From assembly GCA_023432005.1 (NCBI GenBank), contig JAEYVF010000171.1, positions 1 to 5,655 of the forward strand: a stretch of 5,655 nucleotides of DNA, read 5' to 3'. The DNA comes from Actinomycetes bacterium (GTDB lineage: Bacteria > Actinomycetota > Actinomycetes > Actinomycetales > Microbacteriaceae). Positions 1 to 5,649 of this stretch are shown here, in pieces; position 1 is the stretch's first letter; each line of letters begins with the position of its first letter. The position numbers and the translations under genes are program-made. The notes beneath the pieces were generated by a model that made no database searches, was not told the origin of the DNA, and worked only from the letters and a program-made list of their open reading frames with translations.

Positions 1-1
1 C

Positions 2-1981
2 GACCCCGCCCCCGCCCCCGCCGAGCAGCCGGCGGAGCAGCCCGCCGAGCAGCCCGCCGAGGAGCCCGCGCCCGCGGAGCAGCCGACCGAGGCCCCCGCA
101 TCCGCCGACGAGCCCTCCTCCGTCGAGCAGCCCGCCGACGCGTTCACGGCCGCGGGTCCCGCCGACGCCGCGCTCGGCGCAGCGGCATCTGGTGCCGCCG
201 ACGCCACCTCGGTCACCTCCTCCGTCGAGCTCGAGGCCGGTGCCTCCGCGACCCTCACCTTCGACGTCGAGGACGCGGTGACCTACCGTTTCGTCGCGCT
301 CGGCAGCCTCGTCTCGGGCTCGCTCGAGCGGCCGTCGGGCACCCGTCACACGATCGCCGGCTTCGCGGACCACGCGAGCCTGCTGACCCCTGACGTCCCC
401 GCCGAGGACGGCACCGTGACGGTGACCCTGCGCAACGACGCCTCGACGACGCGCACGATCCAGTACGCCTTCGCCTACCAGCGCGCCGACGTGCAGCTGA
501 GCATCTCGACCGGCCTCGGCAACCCCGAGCTCGGCGTCGTCTCGAACCCGCGCATCGGCGGCGCGGGCCGCACCGACCTCGTCGGCGAGGCGCGCATCAT
601 CGCGGCCGACGGCGCGACGTTCACGCAGCCGATGGAGCCGTTCGTCCCCGGGAGCACCGGTTACCGCACGACCTTCTCGTCCATCCCCGTGGGCCGCTAC
701 ATCGTCGAGGTGTCGATGACGATCGACGGCGTCGTGCACCAGATGATCACGACGACGTTCACCGCGGCACCCGACGACGTCCCGCCGACGGTGACGTTCA
801 CGACGGACCCGGCCGAGCCGGCGAGCGGCTGGTTCCGCAGCGCCGTCACCGCCCGGATCTCGGCGAGCGACGCCAGCCCCGGCGTGTGGCGCATCGTCTA
901 CAACATCGACGGCGGCGCGCTCGTGGAGCGCTACACCTCGCGCGTCGACATCCCCTTCACGGCCGACGGCGAGTTCCAGCTGAGCTTCCAGGCGGAGGAC
1001 TACCAGCAGAACGCGTCGTCCATCCTCACGCGGACCATCCGCGTCGACCGCACGGCGCCGGTCGTCGACATCCAGGGCATCCCAGCCGAGGTCGAGCTGG
1101 GCGAGGAGGTCGTCGTCACCTACGCGTGCGACGACGCGCTCTCGGGCGCGGTCGACTGCAGCGGACCGGTCGCGTCGGGCGAGCTGCTCGACACCTCGGT
1201 CGCGGGCGTGCGCCAGTTCACCGTGCGCGCCACGGACGTCGCGGGCAATGAGCGGCTCGAGACCGTCAGCTACCGCGTGCTCTCGGACGACACCGTCGCC
1301 CCCGCCCTCGACGTCGACCTGCCCGCGGAGCCCGCGAGCGGCTGGCACACCGGCCCCGTCACCGTGGAGTTCACGGCCGACGACGGCGACGGCAGCGGCG
1401 TGGCCCTCATCCGCTGGCAGTACCCCACCGGCTCGGGCACCGTGATCGACTCGACCACCGAGTCGAGCGGCCGTCTCGCGCTCACCCGCACGGGCGTGTA
1501 CGACATCGAGGTCTGGGCGGAGGATGCCGTGGGCAACCGCACCGAGACGCGCTCCCTCACGGTGCGCATCGACGTGACCGCCCCGACCATCGAGGTGACC
1601 TCGCCCGCCGACGCGACGGTCGCGATCCTCCCGAACGGGCACTACGCGCAGAACGAGCGCGCCGTCGTCGACTACGAGTGCGCAGACCGGGGCTCCGGCC
1701 TCGCGACCTGCAACGCGACGACCCCCGCGGGTGAGCTCCTGCCGACCGGCACCCCCGGGACGCACGAGCTGCGGATCGTCGCGACCGACGTCGCCGGCAA
1801 CCGCACCGAGCGCGTCATCTCCTACACCGTCGACGCGGTGGCGGCATCGCCCACCGCGTCCCGAGACCCCCGACTCGCACAGACCGGCGTCGAGACCGTG
1901 ATCCCCGGGATCGCCCTCGTCGCAGTTCTCCTCGCGGCAGGAGCCACGCTCCTGGCCACGCGGAGGCTCGGCGGCCGCTAG
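2..1981 (+). CDS. Sortase-anchored surface protein with Ig-like modules (5' end outside window)
   Basis: The frame is open from base 2 to the TAG at 1979-1981, giving 659 visible residues. The GTG at 278 is an internal valine codon: coding sequence continues upstream of it and no ribosome site precedes it. Order of parts: a Pro/Ala/Glu-rich spacer (first ~45 residues), a beta-rich region of about 200 residues that I cannot assign, four Ig-like modules (nt ~782-1831), a short linker, LAQTG (nt 1874-1888), a hydrophobic segment and the tail RRLGGR. The last three parts form a cell-wall sorting signal. Class E sortases of high-GC actinobacteria are known to prefer LAxTG, so covalent attachment to peptidoglycan or a pilus is likely. 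Ig-like repeats on a spacer suggest adhesion or an extended surface stalk. The missing N-terminus should hold the signal peptide and perhaps a catalytic or binding domain, so the function cannot be named. A hairpin follows the stop. Confidence 0.9.
   Translation, partial: DPAPAPAEQPAEQPAEQPAEEPAPAEQPTEAPASADEPSSVEQPADAFTAAGPADAALGAAASGAADATSVTSSVELEAGASATLTFDVEDAVTYRFVALGSLVSGSLERPSGTRHTIAGFADHASLLTPDVPAEDGTVTVTLRNDASTTRTIQYAFAYQRADVQLSISTGLGNPELGVVSNPRIGGAGRTDLVGEARIIAADGATFTQPMEPFVPGSTGYRTTFSSIPVGRYIVEVSMTIDGVVHQMITTTFTAAPDDVPPTVTFTTDPAEPASGWFRSAVTARISASDASPGVWRIVYNIDGGALVERYTSRVDIPFTADGEFQLSFQAEDYQQNASSILTRTIRVDRTAPVVDIQGIPAEVELGEEVVVTYACDDALSGAVDCSGPVASGELLDTSVAGVRQFTVRATDVAGNERLETVSYRVLSDDTVAPALDVDLPAEPASGWHTGPVTVEFTADDGDGSGVALIRWQYPTGSGTVIDSTTESSGRLALTRTGVYDIEVWAEDAVGNRTETRSLTVRIDVTAPTIEVTSPADATVAILPNGHYAQNERAVVDYECADRGSGLATCNATTPAGELLPTGTPGTHELRIVATDVAGNRTERVISYTVDAVAASPTASRDPRLAQTGVETVIPGIALVAVLLAAGATLLATRRLGGR
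20..85 (+). repeat. 12-nt tandem repeat encoding Ala-Glu-Gln-Pro spacer
   Basis: Five 12-nt units encode AEQP or AEEP, at 20-31, 32-43, 44-55, 56-67 and, after an Ala-Pro insertion, 74-85. The consensus is close to GCCGAGCAGCCC. The array lies inside the surface-protein gene and keeps its frame, so gain or loss of a unit would change the spacer length by four residues. Alternating proline and charged residues suggest an extended, protease-tolerant linker. The low-complexity region starts before the window, so the total copy number is unknown. Confidence 0.8.
782..1831 (+). repeat. Duplicated A-B pair of Ig-like modules within the surface protein
   Basis: Two module types alternate. The A modules (nt ~782-1048 and ~1289-1570) share PAEPASGW near their start and an AED...N...RT..VRID/RTAP ending. 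The B modules (nt ~1049-1288 and ~1571-1831) share GELL.T...G, ATDVAGN and a closing SY.V strand. Each B module has a cysteine pair with nine residues between, around a D..SG or D.GSG core, which likely forms a disulfide outside the cell. This resembles the Ig-like and OmpL47-like beta-sandwich repeats common in bacterial surface proteins. The A-B-A-B order implies duplication of a two-domain unit. Boundaries are estimates made by eye. Confidence 0.7.
1874..1978 (+). other. LAQTG cell-wall sorting signal with membrane segment and basic tail
   Basis: The C-terminus reads LAQTG, then a short polar stretch, about 20 hydrophobic residues rich in Val, Leu and Ala, and finally arginines in RRLGGR. 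These are the three parts of a sortase substrate. The alanine at the second position fits the LAxTG preference of class E sortases rather than the LPxTG of class A. Cleavage is expected between Thr and Gly (after nt 1885). No sortase gene is in the window. Confidence 0.82.
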
Positions 1982-1990
1982 TCGGGTTGC

Positions 1991-2049
1991 GGCCGCCGCG
2001 CGTCCGGGCGGGATTCCGGGGGGTTCGCCGCCCGGACGCACCCGCGGCC
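1991..2049 (+). terminator. Inverted repeat after the surface-protein gene
   Basis: A perfect 12-bp stem pairs 2000-2011 with 2028-2039 across a 16-nt loop. A further 6-bp outer pairing (1991-1996 with 2044-2049) could extend it. It begins about 10 nt after the stop codon. There is no T-run, as is usual in GC-rich actinobacteria, so it could be a U-tract-free terminator or an mRNA 3'-end stabiliser. It supports a transcript boundary between the surface protein and the protease. Confidence 0.6.
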
Positions 2050-2052
2050 CAT

Positions 2053-2089
2053 CAGCACCACCTCACAGCACCACCCACAGCACCACCCA
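2053..2089 (+). repeat. Short tandem repeat in C/A-rich leader
   Basis: CAGCACCACC occurs at 2053, 2066 and 2078, and the last two copies are identical 12-mers ending in CCA. The tract between the hairpin and the protease ribosome site is rich in C and A and poor in G, so its RNA should be largely unpaired. It is non-coding as far as I can see. Possible roles are an unstructured leader or a Rho-loading region. Confidence 0.65.
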
Positions 2090-2120
2090 CCCCGGCCCCC
2101 CGGGAAACCCAATCCGACAC

Positions 2121-2136
2121 AGAAAGAAGAAAAGGA
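2121..2136 (+). promoter_or_regulatory. Purine-rich ribosome binding region of the protease gene
   Basis: An unbroken purine stretch apart from its edges (AGAAAGAAGAAAAGGA) ends 2 nt before the ATG at 2139. The AGGA core is closer to the start than usual, while the more distant AAGAAG part has normal spacing. This A-rich block stands out in GC-rich DNA and supports the 2139 start, which also gives a complete lipoprotein signal peptide. Confidence 0.6.
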
Positions 2137-2138
2137 CG

Positions 2139-3671
2139 ATGTCCCGAACCACCACACGCGCCCTCGCGGGCGTCCTCACGGCGGGCGGCCTCGCGGTCGC
2201 ACTCGCCGGCTGCAACCTGCTCCCGGGCGCCGGCGGCGACGCCAAGCCCGGCAAGTCGGTCGGCTTCGACCAGGTGCAGTCCGCCGTCATCCAGCTCGAG
2301 GCGCGCGGCACCTTCGTCGACCCCGAGTACGGCGGCTACGAGGCCGCGGGCCGCGGATCCGGCTTCATCATCAGCGAGGACGGCCTCGCGATCACCAACA
2401 ACCACGTCGTCGTCGGCGCGGGCACGATCGACGTCTGGCGCGGAGGCGACAAGAGCGACACGCTCGACGCCCGCGTGCTCGGCGCATCCGAGTGCCTCGA
2501 CATCGCCGTGGTGCAGCTCGAGAAGGACAGCTACCCCTACCTCGCCTGGCACAAGGGCGAGATCAAGACAGGCATCGACGTCTACGCCGCCGGCTTCCCG
2601 CTCGGCGACCCGACGTTCACCATGACGCGCGGCATCGTCTCGAAGGCCGACATCGAGGGCGACACCGCGTGGGCCTCGATCGACTCCATCATCGAGCACG
2701 ACGCTCGCATCCGTCCCGGCAACTCGGGCGGACCGCTCGTGGACTCCGAGGGCAAGATCGTGGGCGTCAACTACGCCGGCGAGGACAAGTACGACTACAA
2801 CTTCGCGATCCACCGCGACGAGGTGCAGGACGTCATCGAGCAGCTCGCCGCCGGCGAGTCCGTGCTGAGCCTCGGCATCAACGGCCAGGGCGTGTACGGC
2901 GAGGACGGCGGCCTCGGCGTGTGGGTCGCGTCGGTCGCGGCCGGCTCGACCGCCGACAAGGCCGGCATCCTGCCCGGTGACCTCATCACCCGCCTCGGCG
3001 GCGTGAGCGTCGGCACCGACGGCACGATGCGCGAGTACTGCGACGTGCTGCGCACGCACGGGGAGACCGCGACGCTCGACGTCGAGCTCTTCCGTCCGTC
3101 CGACTCGTCGTACTACCGCGGTCAGGTCAACTCGGAGCGCACCGTCGCCGCCGTCGCGAACGTCGGCGGCAACGGCGGGGGCGGCGAGCCCTCGGGCGAC
3201 TTCGTCGACATCAGCGACGACTCCGGCGCGGTCGCCGTCTCCGTTCCCGTCGAGTGGGACGACGTCGACGGCTCGGGCTTCACCGACAACTCGGGCAACG
3301 CCTGGGCGACGGTGAGCGCGAGCACCGATCTGTCCGACTACCAGAACGGCTGGACGGCGCCCGGTGTGACCGTCGCGGCGACGACCGCGAACGTGACCGC
3401 CGCGAGCGTCGACGCCCTCCTGTCGTCGACCAACGCGAGCGTGACCGCCGACGGGTGCGTCTCCCAGGGCCTGCAGAGCTACGCCGACGGCTACCACACG
3501 GGCAAGTACGAGTACTTCGTGGGCTGCGGCTCGACCAAGGCCGACTACGTCGGCATCGCCGCGCTCGCGGACGACGGCAGCTACCTCATCTACGTGCTCA
3601 TCCAGGCGCTCGACGATGACGACGTCGCGGCGATGGATCGCATCGTCAGCAGCTTCATCGCGGGCTTCTGA
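2139..3671 (+). CDS. Lipoprotein HtrA-like trypsin-family serine protease with PDZ domain
   Basis: This 510-residue product begins with a basic, hydrophobic signal peptide ending in a lipobox (LAGC, Cys25), so it should be lipid-anchored outside the membrane. The trypsin-like domain (about 40-235) has the full S1C/HtrA triad: His89 in TNNHVV, Asp121 in CLDIAVVQL and Ser196 in GNSGGPL. A PDZ-like domain follows (about 240-320, with ADKAGILPGDLI). After a Gly-rich linker near 343-350 comes a further domain (about 355-510) with cysteines 440 and 463 that may form a disulfide. Domain order is typical of extracytoplasmic quality-control or processing proteases, but HtrA family members often end after the PDZ, so the last domain is an addition I cannot name. 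Lipid anchoring replaces the usual transmembrane helix. The gene appears to be transcribed alone, with hairpins on both sides. Substrates are unknown; the neighbouring envelope proteins are candidates only by position. Confidence 0.92.
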   Translation: MSRTTTRALAGVLTAGGLAVALAGCNLLPGAGGDAKPGKSVGFDQVQSAVIQLEARGTFVDPEYGGYEAAGRGSGFIISEDGLAITNNHVVVGAGTIDVWRGGDKSDTLDARVLGASECLDIAVVQLEKDSYPYLAWHKGEIKTGIDVYAAGFPLGDPTFTMTRGIVSKADIEGDTAWASIDSIIEHDARIRPGNSGGPLVDSEGKIVGVNYAGEDKYDYNFAIHRDEVQDVIEQLAAGESVLSLGINGQGVYGEDGGLGVWVASVAAGSTADKAGILPGDLITRLGGVSVGTDGTMREYCDVLRTHGETATLDVELFRPSDSSYYRGQVNSERTVAAVANVGGNGGGGEPSGDFVDISDDSGAVAVSVPVEWDDVDGSGFTDNSGNAWATVSASTDLSDYQNGWTAPGVTVAATTANVTAASVDALLSSTNASVTADGCVSQGLQSYADGYHTGKYEYFVGCGSTKADYVGIAALADDGSYLIYVLIQALDDDDVAAMDRIVSSFIAGF

Positions 3672-3675
3672 CCTC

Positions 3676-3718
3676 GCGGGCGGGCCGCCGCGTCTCCCTT
3701 TCGACGGCGCCCGCCCGC
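3676..3718 (+). terminator. Inverted repeat after the protease gene
   Basis: A perfect 10-bp stem pairs 3676-3685 with 3709-3718, with three more possible inner pairs (3688-3690 with 3705-3707) around a loop containing CTCCCTTT. It starts 4 nt after the protease stop codon. It lacks a downstream T-run. It is likely a terminator or 3'-end element separating the protease from the following operon. Confidence 0.6.
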
Positions 3719-3758
3719 ACCCCGGCTCCACGTACCACCACCTCCACCTCCACCACGC

Positions 3759-3765
3759 AAGGGAG
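3759..3765 (+). promoter_or_regulatory. Shine-Dalgarno site of the membrane-protein gene
   Basis: AAGGGAG lies 7 nt before the ATG at 3773, a standard distance. It follows a C-rich, almost G-free stretch (about 3728-3757, built of CCACC and CCTCC units). It fixes the start of the first gene of the downstream operon. Confidence 0.75.
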
Positions 3766-3772
3766 CATCACC

Positions 3773-4534
3773 ATGGCCACCGCATCCGCACGCGACCGTC
3801 TCTGGCCCCTCTGGGGTGTCGCGGCCGGCGCCGCAGGCTTCGCCGCGACCGTCCTGTTCGACCACCGCCCCTCGAGCGAGCTCGAGGCGGCGGCTCGCGG
3901 TGAGGACTTCGTCGTGACCCCCGAGGTCATGACCGAGCTCACCCGCCTGCCCAACTACCTCGGCTTCCTCGTCGGCTTCGCGGCCGTCGCCTTCCTCGTG
4001 GTCTTCGCCGCGTCCTGGCGCGCGCGGGTCGAGTCCCAGCACCCGCGCTCGATCGCCGCATCCGTCGTCTCGGGCGGCGTGCTCGTGACCGCAGCGGGCC
4101 TCGCGCTCGCCTACGGGTGGAAGGGCGCACTCGCCAACTACGGCTTCGACGGCCCCGAGAAGGGTCTCTACGAGCACGACGGGCTCTTCGTGTACTTCAT
4201 GCTCACCGACTTCGGCCCCTACATCCCGTGGCTCGGCGTGCTCGTCGCGTTCGCGGGGATGGCGTGGATGGCCTGGGTCGAGCGCCTGATCTCGCGCGTG
4301 CTCGGTGCAGTGCTCACGATCTACGTCGCCCTCATCGTCTACGCCTACGTCGCGATGGGCGTGCCCGGCCTCGCGGGCCCCGCATCCGGCCTCGTGCTCA
4401 TCGTCGCGGGCCTCTGGCTCTCGATCGGCCGCAGCCGCATCACCCTGCGGCCGCTCACCGTGGCACCGCGAGCGGTGCGCGAGTCCGCGCCCGCCGCGGA
4501 GGCGCCGAGCTCCGCGCCGGCCGGGACGGCGTGA
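3773..4534 (+). CDS. Six-helix integral membrane protein of unknown function
   Basis: This 253-residue product has six likely transmembrane helices at about 10-29, 61-81, 93-115, 149-168, 176-196 and 203-219. The positive-inside rule puts both ends in the cytoplasm: RDR before helix 1, RAR after helix 2, and GRSR plus a Pro/Ala-rich tail after helix 6. Two longer outside loops result. Residues 30-60 are acidic. Residues 116-148 contain YGW, NYGFDG and an aromatic-rich DFGPYIPW stretch entering helix 4. I see no transporter, kinase, protease or glycosyltransferase motif and do not recognise the family. Its stop codon overlaps the start of the next gene (GTGA), so the two are probably translationally coupled. 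The operon context with two lipoproteins suggests a membrane assembly, which is inference. Confidence 0.85.
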   Translation: MATASARDRLWPLWGVAAGAAGFAATVLFDHRPSSELEAAARGEDFVVTPEVMTELTRLPNYLGFLVGFAAVAFLVVFAASWRARVESQHPRSIAASVVSGGVLVTAAGLALAYGWKGALANYGFDGPEKGLYEHDGLFVYFMLTDFGPYIPWLGVLVAFAGMAWMAWVERLISRVLGAVLTIYVALIVYAYVAMGVPGLAGPASGLVLIVAGLWLSIGRSRITLRPLTVAPRAVRESAPAAEAPSSAPAGTA

Positions 4535-5034
4535 GGCCCGGACGCCTCGCGGCCGCCGCAGTCTCCCTCGTCGCCGCGGCCGTGCTCACGGGCTGCGGCG
4601 ACGAGGAGCCCATGCCCGTGCCGACCCCGACGCCGTCGGCCACCTCCGACACCGCGCTACGTGAGGCGCCGCCCGAGGTCGACCCCCGCTGCGTCAAGGA
4701 GTACGGCGCTCGTGCTGGTTTCGTGTACGAGGGCGACATCCGCACCCGCCCCGACGGGTTCCCGACGGTCGCCGACTTCGCGGTGCTGTGCTTCATCGAG
4801 ACCCTCTCGCCGTCCGAGCAGGCCGGTCACTACGCGACCACCTACTACACGCCCTACGACTGGGTGCTCGACTACTACGAGAAGTCGATCACGGGCGGCG
4901 CGCACGGCCGCGCGGACTCGACCGACGGCCTGCTGCTGACGGGCGTCGTCGGCGACGCCTCCTTCTACATCGTCGAGACCGGCACGAGCCGGTACGCCAT
5001 CCACTGGGCGATCGACGGCGACTACCGCGAGTGA
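4531..5034 (+). CDS. Small lipoprotein, translationally coupled, GTG start
   Basis: I place the start at the GTG at 4531, which overlaps the preceding TGA in a GTGA arrangement. From there a short signal peptide (MRPGRL, then an Ala/Val/Leu core) ends in the lipobox LTGC with Cys22. A longer in-frame reading upstream exists but would bury this signal peptide inside the membrane-protein gene. The 167-residue product has a Thr/Pro-rich linker (about 28-38) and one globular domain with Cys54 and Cys87. A weak GGGA lies 4 nt before the GTG, so initiation probably relies on coupling. The domain shares Cys spacing and the motifs VLD.(Y/W)E, GG, DG and GD..F.I.T with the next gene, suggesting paralogy. 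Function is unknown; it should sit on the outer face of the membrane. Confidence 0.82.
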   Translation: MRPGRLAAAAVSLVAAAVLTGCGDEEPMPVPTPTPSATSDTALREAPPEVDPRCVKEYGARAGFVYEGDIRTRPDGFPTVADFAVLCFIETLSPSEQAGHYATTYYTPYDWVLDYYEKSITGGAHGRADSTDGLLLTGVVGDASFYIVETGTSRYAIHWAIDGDYRE

Positions 5035-5041
5035 CCACCCC

Positions 5042-5049
5042 GAGAGGAA
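5042..5049 (+). promoter_or_regulatory. Shine-Dalgarno site of the second lipoprotein gene
   Basis: GAGAGGAA lies 8 nt before the ATG at 5058, inside the 23-nt gap after the previous stop codon. It favours 5058 over the in-frame ATGs at 5079 and 5091, although either of those would still leave a usable signal peptide. Confidence 0.7.
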
Positions 5050-5057
5050 CCACCATC

Positions 5058-5588
5058 ATGACGAACTCCCAGACCCGGATGCGCGCCCGCATGACCCGCA
5101 CGCTGCAGCTCGCCCTACTCGGCGGCACGGTCGCGCTCGCGCTCGCCGCGTGCGCGCCCGCCACGACCGGCAACCCGCTCGTCGACGACCCGAACGGGCC
5201 CGCCGTGTCGGGCCCCGCCCAGGGCGGCGGTGGGGGCGGCAGCGCCGTGTGCCAGGCCGCATTCCCCGAGAGCGGGCTCGGCTACAGCAGCAACCCGTTC
5301 GAGGCGCCGACCGTGCCGGGCGACTGGAGCGCGCCCGCGGGCGTCGAGCTCTGCGTCGTCTACCAGTCGAGCGACACGACCGCGGTGCTGCAGTACACGA
5401 CGGACCTCGAGCCGGATGCCGTGCTCGACGCGTGGGAGCCGCTCCTCGGCGGCTACGCGACCGAGCGCAGCGACGGGATCGCCGGCTGGCCGATCCTCAA
5501 CGCCTACGCGGGAGACCTCGAGTTCGCCATTCAAACGGACGGCGAGTCGAACACGATCGTCGTCGCCTTCCAGGAGGGCGACGCCTGA
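5058..5588 (+). CDS. Small lipoprotein, probable paralog of the preceding one
   Basis: The product has 176 residues from the ATG at 5058. A basic start (several Arg) and a hydrophobic core end in the lipobox LAAC, Cys32. A flexible Pro/Gly linker with a run of six glycines (56-61) leads to one globular domain (about 63-176) with Cys65 and Cys99, probably disulfide-bonded outside the cell. Compared with the preceding lipoprotein it keeps the cysteine distance within one residue and shares YTT, VLD..E, GG, DG and GD..F.I.T in the same order, so the two likely have the same fold. I do not recognise the family. Being last in a tight cluster with the membrane protein, and followed by two hairpins, it probably ends the operon. 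Confidence 0.88.
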   Translation: MTNSQTRMRARMTRTLQLALLGGTVALALAACAPATTGNPLVDDPNGPAVSGPAQGGGGGGSAVCQAAFPESGLGYSSNPFEAPTVPGDWSAPAGVELCVVYQSSDTTAVLQYTTDLEPDAVLDAWEPLLGGYATERSDGIAGWPILNAYAGDLEFAIQTDGESNTIVVAFQEGDA

Positions 5589-5590
5589 CC

Positions 5591-5612
5591 CGGAACGACG
5601 GGAAGCGTTCCG
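5591..5612 (+). other. Small hairpin just after the last gene
   Basis: A perfect 7-bp inverted repeat (CGGAACG at 5591-5597 with CGTTCCG at 5606-5612) has an 8-nt loop. It begins 2 nt after the stop codon and sits directly before a larger hairpin. It may be part of a composite terminator or a 3'-end protecting structure. Confidence 0.5.
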
Positions 5613-5613
5613 C

Positions 5614-5649
5614 GCGGGCGACCCGGTCCCACCAGGCCGGGTAGCCCGC
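5614..5649 (+). terminator. Probable operon terminator hairpin
   Basis: The stem pairs 5614-5619 with 5644-5649 and 5621-5628 with 5635-5642, broken by one G/A mismatch (5620/5643) and including one G-T wobble (5627/5636). The loop is six bases, CCACCA. This gives 14 pairs in a compact structure, the tightest hairpin in the window. No T-run is visible before the window ends. Confidence 0.6.

Noticed and set aside
278..280. GTG as the start of the surface-protein gene
   Set aside because: The frame is open and protein-like all the way to the window edge, there is no signal peptide after this codon, and no ribosome site precedes it.
1982..2138. Promoter for the protease gene
   Set aside because: I found no pair of -35 and -10 elements with sensible spacing. 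The region is GC-rich and G-poor tracts dominate, so any promoter would be non-canonical and cannot be supported by eye.
2052..3731. A 559-codon open frame on the minus strand opposite the protease gene
   Set aside because: Its translation is a low-complexity mix of Arg, Ala, Val, Gly and Asp with no domain, and it mirrors the protease codons. GC-rich third positions suppress stops on the opposite strand, while the + strand gene has a triad, lipobox and ribosome site.
4117..4530. Upstream in-frame extension of the first small lipoprotein
   Set aside because: This stretch overlaps the membrane-protein gene in another frame, translates to Arg-rich low-complexity sequence, and would bury the signal peptide and lipobox.
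4788..5057. Upstream in-frame extension of the second small lipoprotein
   Set aside because: It is an Arg-rich shadow of the preceding lipoprotein gene. The ATG at 5058 has a good ribosome site and gives a proper signal peptide.
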